64,000 nt of DNA from NCBI GenBank assembly GCA_030832825.1, contig JAURIJ010000005.1, positions 1 to 64,000 of the forward strand, read 5' to 3'. The first letter of the stretch is position 1, and each line of letters begins with the position of its first letter. The DNA is from Gammaproteobacteria bacterium (GTDB lineage Bacteria > Pseudomonadota > Gammaproteobacteria > Pseudomonadales > Pseudohongiellaceae). This document shows positions 18,158 through 28,179 of this stretch, piece by piece. A model generated the notes under the pieces. The model was not told the origin of the DNA. It saw only the letters and a list, made by a program, of their open reading frames with translations, and did no database searches. The translations under genes and the position numbers were made by a program.

Positions 18158-18519
18158 CACGTTCAGACAAAGGCAGAAGACGCCCCGGGATGCCCTGGCT
18201 GGCGGCTCTTGCACTGGTGCTTGCCGGCGCAGCAGGACCGGCAGCGCTGGCGCAGACACCTGAGGTAGAGATCCAGATCCGCGAGCATCTGTTCTTTCCC
18301 GCCGAGGTGCGGATTCCTGCCAACATCAAGGTCAAGCTGATCATCCGCAATCTCGATACCACGCCCGAGGAATTCGAGAGTTACGAGCTGAACAGGGAGA
18401 AGGTGATCGTCGGCAACAGCCAGGGCGTCGTCTTCATCGGCCCGCTGGCGCCGGGCGAGTATCCCTTCTTCGGGGAATTCAATCCGCGCACGGCGCAAGG
18501 CAAGGTCATCGTTGAATAA
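18154..18519 (+). CDS. Periplasmic cupredoxin-like protein
   Basis: A 121-residue protein with a signal peptide (cut near 'ALAQ') and a single cupredoxin-type beta-sandwich ('VEIQIREHLFFPAEVRIP', 'PGEYPFFGEFNPRTAQGKVI'). The usual His-Cys-His-Met copper ligands are absent, as in several iron-uptake-linked cupredoxin-like proteins (EfeO/P19-associated type). The GTG start overlaps the kinase stop (GTGA). Located just before an FTR1 permease, it probably presents or oxidises iron for uptake; this role is inferred from context. Confidence 0.75.
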   Translation: MTRSDKGRRRPGMPWLAALALVLAGAAGPAALAQTPEVEIQIREHLFFPAEVRIPANIKVKLIIRNLDTTPEEFESYELNREKVIVGNSQGVVFIGPLAPGEYPFFGEFNPRTAQGKVIVE

Positions 18520-18555
18520 GCGTGTCGCCGTGGGACAGGCGCAAGGAGTGCCGGC

Positions 18556-19356
18556 ATGATCAGCGCTGTCATCATCGTGCTGCGCGAAGTGCTTGAGGGT
18601 GTGCTGTTGATGTGCATGCTGATGGCGTCATCTGCCGCCATGGGCAATCGTCTGCGCTGGTTGCCCGTCGGACTCTTGCTGGGCGTCGCCGGTGCCTATT
18701 CGTATGCCGTGTTCCTGGACCCGATTTCCATGCTCTTCGAGGGGCTCGGGCAGGAGATCATCAGTGCGGTCATGCTGCTGAGCGCGGCTCTCGCGCTGGT
18801 CGTCTATGTCCATCTGATCGCGTCGCGTGCGCTGCGGCCGGCCTCCGACAAGCCTTCCAGAGCCGTGCTGGCCTTGTGTCTGTTGGCCGCGGCCCTGTCC
18901 ATCTCGCGTGAAGGCGCCGAAGTCTACCTCTATGTCTACGCCTTTGGCGTGCAGGCCGGGCAGATGGCCTCCATCATGTCGGGCGCGGTGATCGGCACCG
19001 GCATCGGACTCAGTTTCGGCACATTTTTCTACTACGGCCTGCGGGCGCTCTCACGCAAGGCGTGTCTTTGGACGTGTGCGGGCATCGCCACCATGACCAG
19101 CGCGGGCTTGGTCATGCAGGCCACCTACAATCTGGAGCAGGCCGATCTGCTGCCGGGTCAGCAACCTCTCTGGGATACCAGCGCGCTGGTGAGGGAGTCG
19201 TCTCTCACCGGGGAGATGTTGCAGGCCGCCTTCGGCTATGAGGCCACGCCGACTGCGGTGCAGCTGAGTTTGTATCTGGCCTCTGTGCTGGCCTGCCTGG
19301 CCGCCATGGCGCTGGCCCGCCTGCATGCCACCAAGCGACAGGAGACATCGACATGA
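18556..19356 (+). CDS. FTR1-family iron permease
   Basis: A 266-residue polytopic membrane protein with two REXXE-type motifs: 'LREVLEG' at about residues 9-15 in the first helix and 'SREGAEVY' near residue 118. These paired motifs carry iron through FTR1/EfeU transporters. About seven hydrophobic segments are visible. The adjacent cupredoxin-like and outer-membrane genes would complete an EfeUO-like import path, although no EfeB peroxidase or EfeO M75 domain is present. The stop overlaps the next start (ATGA). Confidence 0.88.
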   Translation: MISAVIIVLREVLEGVLLMCMLMASSAAMGNRLRWLPVGLLLGVAGAYSYAVFLDPISMLFEGLGQEIISAVMLLSAALALVVYVHLIASRALRPASDKPSRAVLALCLLAAALSISREGAEVYLYVYAFGVQAGQMASIMSGAVIGTGIGLSFGTFFYYGLRALSRKACLWTCAGIATMTSAGLVMQATYNLEQADLLPGQQPLWDTSALVRESSLTGEMLQAAFGYEATPTAVQLSLYLASVLACLAAMALARLHATKRQETST

Positions 19357-20102
19357 CATGGTTCAGGAACCGGGGTCACGCGTCCCGCAGTGGGGTCATC
19401 ACGCTGGCATTGTGGGGAGCAGGCATGCTCCCCGCCTTTGCCGATGTGGAGTTTCAACACAACGGGGTCGGGCGCGTCTACGACCCTTACGTGCAGCCCC
19501 TGGAGCGTGAGCTGGAGTTGCGCACGCTGTATCAGACCGACCAGGACCCCCTGGAGTCGGACATCCTGCGCCAGCGCATCGGCTTCGGTCGCTCGATCAG
19601 CGAGCGCATCTTCGCCGAGGCCTATCTGCTGGCCGAAAAGCAGCACAGCGGCGGTCTGCGTCTGCGGGGCTACGAGGCCGAGCTCAAGGTGCAGCTCACC
19701 GAGCAGGGCGAGTACGCGGCCGACTGGGGTCTGCTGTTCGAGTTCGAGCGCGAGCGCAGCGAGAGCATCGCGGAAGCGGCCGTGGCCGCGCTCACCAGCC
19801 GGCAATTCGGCAACTGGGTGGGCACGCTCAACCTGGGGGTGGAGTATGAATACGGGTCGGACATCGCCAACGAGTTCGAGACCTTCGCGTCAGCGCAATG
19901 GCGCTATCGCCTGCGCGAGAGCCTGGAGCCCGGCGTCGAGTTCTACGCCGACCAGTTCACCCGCGGCATCGGCCCGGTGCTGACGGGACTGGTGCGCACG
20001 GGCGGCGCCTCGAAGTGGGCGTGGGAAACCGGCCTGATCCTGCCCCTGAACGACACCACTCCCGACTACACCTTCCGCTTCCTGCTGGAGTACGAGTTCT
20101 GA
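19353..20102 (+). CDS. Outer-membrane beta-barrel protein
   Basis: A 249-residue protein with a signal peptide (cut near 'LPAFA') and alternating amphipathic strands separated by charged turns. The last residues 'RFLLEYEF' end in Phe, the usual outer-membrane insertion signal. No specific family is recognised. It overlaps the FTR1 gene by four bases and closes the operon, so it may form a channel or sensor linked to iron uptake or to the product of the upstream enzymes. Confidence 0.7.
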   Translation: MTWFRNRGHASRSGVITLALWGAGMLPAFADVEFQHNGVGRVYDPYVQPLERELELRTLYQTDQDPLESDILRQRIGFGRSISERIFAEAYLLAEKQHSGGLRLRGYEAELKVQLTEQGEYAADWGLLFEFERERSESIAEAAVAALTSRQFGNWVGTLNLGVEYEYGSDIANEFETFASAQWRYRLRESLEPGVEFYADQFTRGIGPVLTGLVRTGGASKWAWETGLILPLNDTTPDYTFRFLLEYEF

Positions 20103-20108
20103 TCCGCT

Positions 20109-20125
20109 CTTAATGCTTGCTTAAT
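20109..20125 (+). promoter_or_regulatory. Putative PmrA/QseB-type box, copy 3, with -10 element
   Basis: CTTAAT-N5-CTTAAT, an exact match to the described PmrA box layout; TTAA at 20110 and 20121. TAGACT starts at 20136, 11 bases beyond the box, the same offset as in copy 2. The predicted transcript start near 20148 lies after the longest possible start codon of the next gene (20143), which decides for the ATG at 20185. Confidence 0.65.
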
Positions 20126-20184
20126 CTTGGCTTCCTAGACTGATGCACATTTCACCGTCGTCCGTGCTTGAGGATACCGCTGCC

Positions 20185-22002
20185 ATGCCCGTGCTTGCGC
20201 CACTTCGCAGTGTCCTGCTGACGCTGCTGTGCACCTTCGGTTTTCTCCTTGCTCTCGCTGCACCCGCCGTGACAGGCCCGACTGCCGGGCTGTTTCTGCT
20301 CATCGCTGCGCTGGTGCAGACGGCGCTGCTGTCCAGTCCCGTGCTGTTGCTGCACGCGCTTCACGAACGCGCACAGCGCCGCGGGCGTGCGTCACCCTCG
20401 CTGGCGGCTGCCGTCCATGCGGCTGCCTTGCTCACCCTTCTGTTCCTGGTGGCCAACTACAAGCTGCAGCAGATGTTCGGTTTCTATTTCAACTACTTCG
20501 TGCTCAATCTGCTGACCACTCCTGGGGGCGTTGAGGCGATGGGCGTCTCAACTTCGACGAATGTGGCGCTGGGCTTTCTGGTGCTTGGTCTGGCGGCGCT
20601 GCTGTTGCTTGCCGTGCGTCTGTTGCCAGTCGAGCGACTGTTGCCGCGCCGGCGCTGGCGTGTGCTGCCCGTGTTCGGCGTGCTGCTGCTGACCCAGGCG
20701 CTCTGGTATGCCTGGGCAGACTTTCGTTATGAGCGGAGTATTCTGGCCACGGCGGATCGTCTGATCTGGTATGTCCCGGTCACCGCGGATTCCCTTCTCG
20801 AGCGCGCCGGCTTCACGAGTCAGCGCCCGGCGCAGGATGCCAGCGACCTGACGGGCACCTCCGGCAGCATCGACTATCCCGCAGCGCCCACGGCGCCCCT
20901 GGAGCGCCCGCTGAACATCGTGTGGCTGGTGGCGGAATCCTGGCGTGCCGACTCCCTCACGCCGCGGATCATGCCGCAGACCAGTGCCTTCGCCGCGCAG
21001 ACGCAGAATTTCCTCGAACACTACAGCGGCGGCAATGGCACGCGCATGGGGATGTTCTCGCAGTTCTACGGGCTCTACGGCAGTTACTGGTTCGACTTCC
21101 TGGGTGACCGGCGGCAGCCCTTGCTGATGGAGTTGCTGCGCAACCATGACTACGCCATGAAGGCATGGACCAGCTCGCGCTTTTCCTACCCCGAATTCGA
21201 CCAGACCGTATTCTCCGGCTTCCCCGCCGCTGACCTGCATCCCGACACCGACGGAGATGGCTGGGAGCGCGACAGGCGCAACGTGACGCGGATGCTCGAC
21301 TTCATCGAGAATGCTGACGAGCCCTTCTTCAGCTTCATGTTCTTCGAGTCCGCTCACGCGAATTACTATTTCCCAGAGGAAAGCGTCATCGAGCCGGACT
21401 ACATCGGTGACTTCAACTACCTGACGGTAGACATCGAGCAGCAGATCGAACGCATCCGGGCCCGCTACATCAACGCTGTGCATCATCTGGACAGTCAGCT
21501 GAGTCGAGTGTTCGACACCCTGCAGGAGAAAGGGCTGCTGGAGAACACGATCGTGATCGTCACCGGGGATCACGGCGAAGAGTTCATGGAAAATGGCCGC
21601 TGGGGACACAACTCGACTTTCAGTCAGCAGCAGATCCGTGTGCCATTGCTGGTGCATATACCCGGGCAGGCGGCAGGCGAAGTGTTGCGCATGACCAGCC
21701 ACCTGGACCTGCCAGCCACCGTGCTCGTGGCGCTGGGCGTGGATCTGGATCCTGCCACGTACAGCTACGGCAGCGACCTGCTGTCGCCCCAGTACGCTCG
21801 TGATTACACGGTGGCCAGCGACTGGCACGGCAACACCCTGATCACGCCCGAGGTGAAGATGGTGTTCAGCAAGAAGGGCGCCGCACTCGATGACGGCACC
21901 ACCACGCTGCACGATGAGCCGTTGGCCATTGCCAGTGTCGATGGCTCCTTTCGTGACGCCCTGGGTCTGTTCGCGCGCGAGCTGTCGCGTTTCTATCACT
22001 AG
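20185..22002 (+). CDS. Membrane-anchored sulfatase-fold hydrolase/transferase (YejM/PbgA-like)
   Basis: A 605-residue protein with about five N-terminal transmembrane helices and a periplasmic alkaline-phosphatase-superfamily domain. The putative nucleophile is Thr286 ('GGNGTRMGMFS'), and the metal site continues at 'VTGDHGEEFMENGRWGH'. The architecture matches the YejM/PbgA and phosphoethanolamine-transferase group, which acts in LPS/cardiolipin homeostasis or modifies lipid A. I chose the ATG at 20185 because the regulatory box and -10 element place the transcript start after 20143, and GAGGA lies about ten bases upstream. It heads a three-gene envelope operon. Confidence 0.82.
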   Translation: MPVLAPLRSVLLTLLCTFGFLLALAAPAVTGPTAGLFLLIAALVQTALLSSPVLLLHALHERAQRRGRASPSLAAAVHAAALLTLLFLVANYKLQQMFGFYFNYFVLNLLTTPGGVEAMGVSTSTNVALGFLVLGLAALLLLAVRLLPVERLLPRRRWRVLPVFGVLLLTQALWYAWADFRYERSILATADRLIWYVPVTADSLLERAGFTSQRPAQDASDLTGTSGSIDYPAAPTAPLERPLNIVWLVAESWRADSLTPRIMPQTSAFAAQTQNFLEHYSGGNGTRMGMFSQFYGLYGSYWFDFLGDRRQPLLMELLRNHDYAMKAWTSSRFSYPEFDQTVFSGFPAADLHPDTDGDGWERDRRNVTRMLDFIENADEPFFSFMFFESAHANYYFPEESVIEPDYIGDFNYLTVDIEQQIERIRARYINAVHHLDSQLSRVFDTLQEKGLLENTIVIVTGDHGEEFMENGRWGHNSTFSQQQIRVPLLVHIPGQAAGEVLRMTSHLDLPATVLVALGVDLDPATYSYGSDLLSPQYARDYTVASDWHGNTLITPEVKMVFSKKGAALDDGTTTLHDEPLAIASVDGSFRDALGLFARELSRFYH

Positions 22003-22011
22003 GAGCCTGCC

Positions 22012-22806
22012 ATGCATTTCCTGCAGACACTCCCCTTGACCCGGACGCGCCATCCTGTGCAGGTGCGCGACGGGGAATTGCTGCGCGTGCTGGAGCGCGC
22101 CGGCCTGGACAGTTTCGAGGCGCTCTGGGACTTGCCGCCCGAGTTCGTCGAGCCCATCAATCAGCGGCGGGGCGGCTGGAGCGGCGTCAGTCGTCTGCAG
22201 CTGCCCCAGTCCGACGACACCATGGGCCACTGGTATCTCAAGCGCCAGGAACGGCAAAGTCGCTACTCCTGGCGCTATCCACTCGGGGCGCCTACCTTCC
22301 GCTATGAAATCGACGCCCTGCGCCAGGGTCTGCTGCAGCGCTGGCCGTCAGTGACACTGGAGGCCTTCGGCATTTCCTGTGCGGGCCAGCGGCAACGTGC
22401 TCTGCTGCTGACGCGGGAAATCGCGCTGCCGACGCTGGCCGCGTTCGAGGGCACGCCAGACGCGTTGCGCGAGTCGCGCGCCGGGCTCACGGCGATTGGC
22501 CGCGCCCTGTTCGATCTGCATGCCACTGGCTGGCAGCACGGCGCCTTGTTTCCGAATCACATGTTCATCGATCTGCAGCGGGGACAACTCCAGCTGATCG
22601 ATTTCGAGCGCGCCCGCAAGCGCCTGTTCGCTGCCGATGCCGCCTGCGCCGATCTCACGCAGTTGCTGCGCCGTGCGGACTGGCTGGCGCCTGCCCTGGT
22701 GCAGGCGCTCCTGCAGCCCTACTTCGACAGAGCGCCGCGGGTGATTGCCCGTCTGACGCGCCGTTTTTCCGTTCTCTCCGACTTTTCCAAGGAGTTCTCT
22801 GCATGA
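22012..22806 (+). CDS. LPS kinase InaA/WaaP-family protein
   Basis: A 264-residue protein-kinase-fold protein of the InaA/RfaP (lipopolysaccharide kinase) family. The catalytic-loop equivalent is 'WQHGALFPNHMFID', and the metal-binding Asp lies in 'LQLIDFERARK'. Such proteins phosphorylate heptose or Kdo in the LPS core, or have unknown acceptors. It starts 9 bases after the sulfatase-fold gene and overlaps the methyltransferase start (ATGA). Placement in an operon behind a PmrA-type box supports a role in changing the charge of the outer membrane. Confidence 0.8.
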   Translation: MHFLQTLPLTRTRHPVQVRDGELLRVLERAGLDSFEALWDLPPEFVEPINQRRGGWSGVSRLQLPQSDDTMGHWYLKRQERQSRYSWRYPLGAPTFRYEIDALRQGLLQRWPSVTLEAFGISCAGQRQRALLLTREIALPTLAAFEGTPDALRESRAGLTAIGRALFDLHATGWQHGALFPNHMFIDLQRGQLQLIDFERARKRLFAADAACADLTQLLRRADWLAPALVQALLQPYFDRAPRVIARLTRRFSVLSDFSKEFSA

Positions 22807-23438
22807 CCGACAACATCAGCTATGCCCGCGTGAAATCCGACGCGGAATCGGCACGCACCTACAATCAGCGCAAGCAGTCCAAGCACACGCAGGAAATGGC
22901 CATGATCGACGAGGCCATGCGTCATGTGCACGGGGTGTCCACCCTGCTCGACGCGCCCTGTGGTGTGGGGCGTGCCAGCATCGCGCTGGCCCGCAAGGGA
23001 CTGCAGGTGACCGGTGTCGATCTGGGCGAAGCCGCGCTGGAACTGGCGCAGACGCTTGCCGCCGAGGCGAAGGTGCCGGCGCGGTTCGAGCGTCACGATC
23101 TCTTCGCGCTGCCCTATGCCGATCGCGCTTTCGACGCCACCCTCTGCTTCCGTCTGCTGCACCATTTCGAGAGTCCTGCCTTGCGTGGCCGTCTGCTCGA
23201 CGAACTGTGCAGAGTCAGCGCGCGCTACATGCTCGTATCGCGCATCTCGCCCCTGTCGGTCACGTCGATGCGTCGTCGTCTGCGACTGCTGCTGAAGGGA
23301 AAACCGATCAAGCAATACAGCGTTTCGGCGCGTGAACTGCATGCCGAAATGGCCCGCAACGGCTTCGAACCGGTCGCGAAATCCGGGCGCTTCGCCCTGT
23401 TCCACTCCTTGCAACTGCAGGTGTACAGCCGGAAATGA
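22803..23438 (+). CDS. Class I SAM-dependent methyltransferase
   Basis: A 211-residue Rossmann-fold methyltransferase. Motif I is 'LLDAPCGVGRASIAL' (about residues 48-62), followed by the acidic strand end 'VTGVDLGE' and motif IV-like 'DATLCFRLLHHF'. The acceptor cannot be deduced. Its tight coupling to the LPS-kinase-like gene suggests methylation of an envelope lipid, sugar or phosphate. The guaB promoter lies within its last codons and just after its stop. Confidence 0.82.
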   Translation: MTDNISYARVKSDAESARTYNQRKQSKHTQEMAMIDEAMRHVHGVSTLLDAPCGVGRASIALARKGLQVTGVDLGEAALELAQTLAAEAKVPARFERHDLFALPYADRAFDATLCFRLLHHFESPALRGRLLDELCRVSARYMLVSRISPLSVTSMRRRLRLLLKGKPIKQYSVSARELHAEMARNGFEPVAKSGRFALFHSLQLQVYSRK

Positions 23439-23450
23439 GGTGGGTATACT
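23422..23450 (+). promoter_or_regulatory. Probable sigma-70 promoter of guaB
   Basis: TGTACA (23422-23427), a 17-base spacer and TATACT (23445-23450) match sigma-70 elements at 4/6 and 5/6. The predicted transcript start near 23457 is about 22 bases before the guaB ATG. The -35 element lies in the coding end of the methyltransferase gene. Confidence 0.65.
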
Positions 23451-23463
23451 CGCGTTTTTGTAA

Positions 23464-24964
<1,501 letters not shown>

Positions 24965-25025
24965 ATGTCCGTCGCGCGGGCGTCCGCTCGCGCATCCACA
25001 CGAATCAGCAGCAAGAACCCAGAGC

Positions 25026-26609
25026 ATGAGCAGCCAAGACATTCACAGCCAGAAAATCCTGATTCTGGACTTCGGATCCCAATACACCCAATTGATCGCC
25101 CGCCGCGTGCGCGAGCTCGGTGTCTACTGCGAGATCTGGGCCTGGGACAATGCCAGCGACGAGGACATTCGCACGTTCAATGCCCGCGGTGTCATCCTTT
25201 CCGGCGGACCCGAGACAGCCAACCTGGCTGATTCGCCCCGCGCGCCGGCTTTCCTGCTGGAAGGCGCGCTGCCGATTCTGGGCATCTGCTACGGCATGCA
25301 GACCATGGCCGAGCAGCTGGGCGGCAAGGTGCAAGCCTCGGACAAATCCGAATTCGGCTATGCCGAAGTCACGTTGCCGACAGCCTCTGCGCTGTTCGAG
25401 GGCATCGAGGATCGCGTGGCCGCCGACGGCACGGCCACTCTCGATGTCTGGATGAGTCATGGCGACAAGGTGGTGACCCTGCCGCCGCAGTTCTTCATTG
25501 CCGCCGCCACCGCCAGTGCGCCGATCGCCGCCATGGCTCACCTCAGCAAGCCGCTTTATGGCGTGCAGTTCCACCCGGAAGTCACCCACACCCTGCAGGG
25601 CATGCGCATTCTTGAACGCTTCGTGCGCCAGATTTGTGGCTGCGAGGCGCGGTGGACCTCGGCCAGCATCATCGAGGACGCCATCGCGCGCGTGCGTGCC
25701 CAGGTGGGCAGTGACCACGTGTTGCTGGGCTTGTCCGGCGGCGTCGATTCCTCGGTGGTTGCCGCTCTGCTGCACAAGGCCATCGGCGATCAGCTGACCT
25801 GCGTGTTCGTCGACAACGGCCTGCTGCGTCTGAACGAAGGCGAGCAGGTGATGGCCACCTTCGCGAAGAACATGGGCGTGAAGGTGATTCGTGCCGACGC
25901 TGAGGCGCGGTTCCTCGGTGCGCTCGCGGGTGTCAGCGATCCGGAGAAGAAGCGCAAGGCCATCGGCAACACCTTCATCGAGGTGTTCGACGACGAGGCC
26001 GTGAAGATTCCGAATGTGAAATGGCTGGCCCAGGGCACCATCTACCCGGACGTGATCGAGTCCGCCGGCTCCAAGACCGGCAAGGCCCATGTCATCAAGT
26101 CCCACCACAATGTGGGCGGTCTGCCCGAGGACATGAAACTGGGACTCGTGGAACCTCTGCGCGAGCTGTTCAAGGACGAGGTGCGTCGCATCGGCCTCGA
26201 ACTAGGGCTGCCCTATGACATGGTCTACCGTCACCCATTCCCCGGCCCCGGGCTGGGCGTGCGCATCCTCCGCGAAGTGAAGAAGGAATACTGCGACGTG
26301 TTGCGCCGCGCCGACGCCATCTTCATCGAGGAACTGCACCGCGCCGGCTGGTATCACAAGACGAGCCAGGCCTTCGCCGTGTTCCTGCCGGTCAAGTCGG
26401 TGGGCGTGGTGGGCGATGGCCGCCGCTATTCTTGGGTGATCAGCCTGCGGGCGGTGGAAACCATCGACTTCATGACGGCGCGCTGGGCGCATCTGCCGTA
26501 TGAACTGCTGGAAACCGTCAGCAATCGCATCATCAACGAGGTGCCGGAAGTCTCCCGCGTGGCGTACGACGTCTCCAGCAAGCCTCCCGCGACGATAGAG
26601 TGGGAGTAG
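25026..26609 (+). CDS. guaA: GMP synthase (glutamine-hydrolysing)
   Basis: A 527-residue GMP synthase that converts XMP to GMP with ATP and glutamine. The N-terminal amidotransferase has nucleophile Cys88 ('GICYGMQ') and '[10 protein letters not shown]'; the ATP pyrophosphatase domain has the P-loop 'LSGGVDSS' near residue 235; the dimerisation domain ends in 'PPATIEWE'. I chose the ATG at 25026 because upstream codons overlap guaB. The last codons coincide with the left attachment site of a genomic island: the island supplies the present TAG stop, whereas the copy at the right junction reads GAGTGGGAGTGA. Confidence 0.97.
   Translation: MSSQDIHSQKILILDFGSQYTQLIARRVRELGVYCEIWAWDNASDEDIRTFNARGVILSGGPETANLADSPRAPAFLLEGALPILGICYGMQTMAEQLGGKVQASDKSEFGYAEVTLPTASALFEGIEDRVAADGTATLDVWMSHGDKVVTLPPQFFIAAATASAPIAAMAHLSKPLYGVQFHPEVTHTLQGMRILERFVRQICGCEARWTSASIIEDAIARVRAQVGSDHVLLGLSGGVDSSVVAALLHKAIGDQLTCVFVDNGLLRLNEGEQVMATFAKNMGVKVIRADAEARFLGALAGVSDPEKKRKAIGNTFIEVFDDEAVKIPNVKWLAQGTIYPDVIESAGSKTGKAHVIKSHHNVGGLPEDMKLGLVEPLRELFKDEVRRIGLELGLPYDMVYRHPFPGPGLGVRILREVKKEYCDVLRRADAIFIEELHRAGWYHKTSQAFAVFLPVKSVGVVGDGRRYSWVISLRAVETIDFMTARWAHLPYELLETVSNRIINEVPEVSRVAYDVSSKPPATIEWE
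26598..26607 (+). repeat. attL: GAGTGGGAGT core repeat
   Basis: These ten bases end guaA (Glu-Trp-Glu plus the first base of the stop) and recur exactly at 37031-37040. Right of the distal copy the sequence continues GA, giving the likely original TGA stop. Confidence 0.8.
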
Positions 26610-26620
26610 AAATAACGATC

Positions 26621-26690
26621 TAAGTCATTGATTTATAAGACATTGTTACTTTCACAAAAGTGGCACACTGAATTATAAGCTATTGATTTA
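26621..26690 (+). repeat. Left-end repeated motif, probable recombinase arm sites
   Basis: TAAGTCATTGATTTA (26621-26635) and TAAGCTATTGATTTA (26676-26690) differ at only two positions. A related TAAGCCATTGG lies at 36892-36902 near the right end, and its reverse complement stands at 30187-30197. Such spaced short repeats near an att core are what integrase or excisionase arm sites look like. The rest of 26610-26769 is AT-rich leader DNA without a gene. Confidence 0.5.
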
Positions 26691-26769
26691 ATTGATCTCT
26701 GGAATTAGAGTTACACAAAAAGTGACGCACTCGTGCTACTACTCAATTTCATAGGTCACGCAAGCGAAA

Positions 26770-28077
26770 ATGACACTCAAAAAGAAAGAGTTCGCAGCAG
26801 ACGAATTTCCCATCTTTGATGACGCAGTTATCTTCAAGCGAGGCGAGTTCTGGCAGTTCAGAATGTGGCTCGCAAAAGAGCACAAGTACGCTCGCTTCAG
26901 CTTGAAGACTCGCAACAAAAGCACTGCCCTCGACAAAGCAAAACTCCATTACCACGAACTCAAAGCACTTGAGCTGGCTGGTAAAACTTACTACTCGAAA
27001 ACAATCAAGCAAGGCGTTGAGATGTATCTGGCTCAGCGACAGAAAGAAGTTGATTCAGGAGTAGGTATCAAGAAAGGTCGTTTGGGTACGATCAAAACGC
27101 ATCTTCAGCATTTCATGGATTTCATTAAGCGAGATACAAAGCTCAAAGATCTCCATCGAATGGATTGTGAAAACTACTATCTGTCACGCAAGAAGATGAA
27201 GAAAAGCGTTGATGTAAGTGTTACCACAATCACAAACGAGCAAAGCACAATCAATGCGTTAATCAATTGGCTTTACAAGCACGGCGAGACTTACATTGAT
27301 TCGTTCGAGTTTCCGCCGATGAAGAAAATTGATCGCGGTGACGAAGAGCTAAGACGCAGTATCTTTGACGAAGAAGAAATCTGGCAGATCAGACTCGCAC
27401 TTGAAAACTATGTAGCTGAAGCAAAGCGCGATCTTAGTGCTGAAGGTAATCTGAGCAAATTTGTCACAGGCTTGTACTTGCTGATTTCAATGATTACAGG
27501 GATGCGTAGGGGCGAGCAGTTACAACTGAAGTGGAAAGATATTCAGTTCAAGCAGCAACAAGTGAAAGACGGCACTGAAGATGACGCATTCAATCTGGTA
27601 AGAATTCACATTGATGCTGATATCTCAAAGGTACAGAAAACACGCAATCTCTATGTGCATGACAACGAGTACTTTTTGACGCTTCAAGATGTCTTGATGC
27701 GTAGGTACATCAAGAAAAACGGCAACGCAAAGAACTTCATGGAAACGCTTGTTTTCAGCCAAAACGGCGACAAAGCAATTACACCACGAGCAATCAGCTA
27801 TCACTTAGACAAGATCATCGATATCGCTGATATCAAAGATGTAGACAAGCGCAATCTTGTCCCATACAGCTTCAGACATTCATTTATCACACACATGATC
27901 AATCAGGGCGTGGACGAGCGTGGTATCGCTGACATGTGTGGCACAAGTCGTCTTCAGATTGAAAAGACTTACTATCATGTGACTGAAAAGCGCATGATTG
28001 AAAACGCACTGCCTAAAGTAAAATTTCAAGACGGCGCACTTGTTTTGCCCGAATTGATGAAACGAAAGCTTTCATAG
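26770..28077 (+). CDS. Tyrosine-recombinase integrase of the guaA island
   Basis: A 435-residue phage-type integrase: an N-terminal arm-binding region, a SAM-like core-binding domain at about residues 80-180, and a C-terminal catalytic domain with the first Arg at about residue 246 ('TGMRRGEQ'), 'YSFRHSFITHM' near residue 370 and the nucleophile Tyr in 'EKTYYHVT' near residue 405. All catalytic elements seem intact. It lies next to attL and reads away from it, the usual arrangement for an island that integrates in the guaA 3' end. The start at 26770 follows a weak AAGCGA site. Confidence 0.9.
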   Translation: MTLKKKEFAADEFPIFDDAVIFKRGEFWQFRMWLAKEHKYARFSLKTRNKSTALDKAKLHYHELKALELAGKTYYSKTIKQGVEMYLAQRQKEVDSGVGIKKGRLGTIKTHLQHFMDFIKRDTKLKDLHRMDCENYYLSRKKMKKSVDVSVTTITNEQSTINALINWLYKHGETYIDSFEFPPMKKIDRGDEELRRSIFDEEEIWQIRLALENYVAEAKRDLSAEGNLSKFVTGLYLLISMITGMRRGEQLQLKWKDIQFKQQQVKDGTEDDAFNLVRIHIDADISKVQKTRNLYVHDNEYFLTLQDVLMRRYIKKNGNAKNFMETLVFSQNGDKAITPRAISYHLDKIIDIADIKDVDKRNLVPYSFRHSFITHMINQGVDERGIADMCGTSRLQIEKTYYHVTEKRMIENALPKVKFQDGALVLPELMKRKLS

Positions 28078-28120
28078 CTAGTCAAAATATCCGCATTCAT
28101 TGCGTAAAATATCTGGATAT

Positions 28121-28142
28121 ATTGAATCTCGATAAATTCAAT
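28121..28142 (+). repeat. Inverted repeat between integrase and HUH gene
   Basis: ATTGAAT and ATTCAAT form a 7-bp stem with an 8-base loop, followed by TAAAAATT-like sequence rather than a pure T-run on the plus strand. It could be a weak terminator of the integrase gene or a hairpin recognised by the HUH protein encoded 38 bases downstream. Neither is proven. Confidence 0.35.
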
Positions 28143-28179
28143 AAAAATTGGAAAGCTGTGATTCTGCATAAATAAGAAT

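Noticed and set aside
20548-22257. A 569-codon minus-strand frame opposite the sulfatase-fold gene
   Set aside because: Antisense shadow; the plus strand carries the conserved metal-site motifs.
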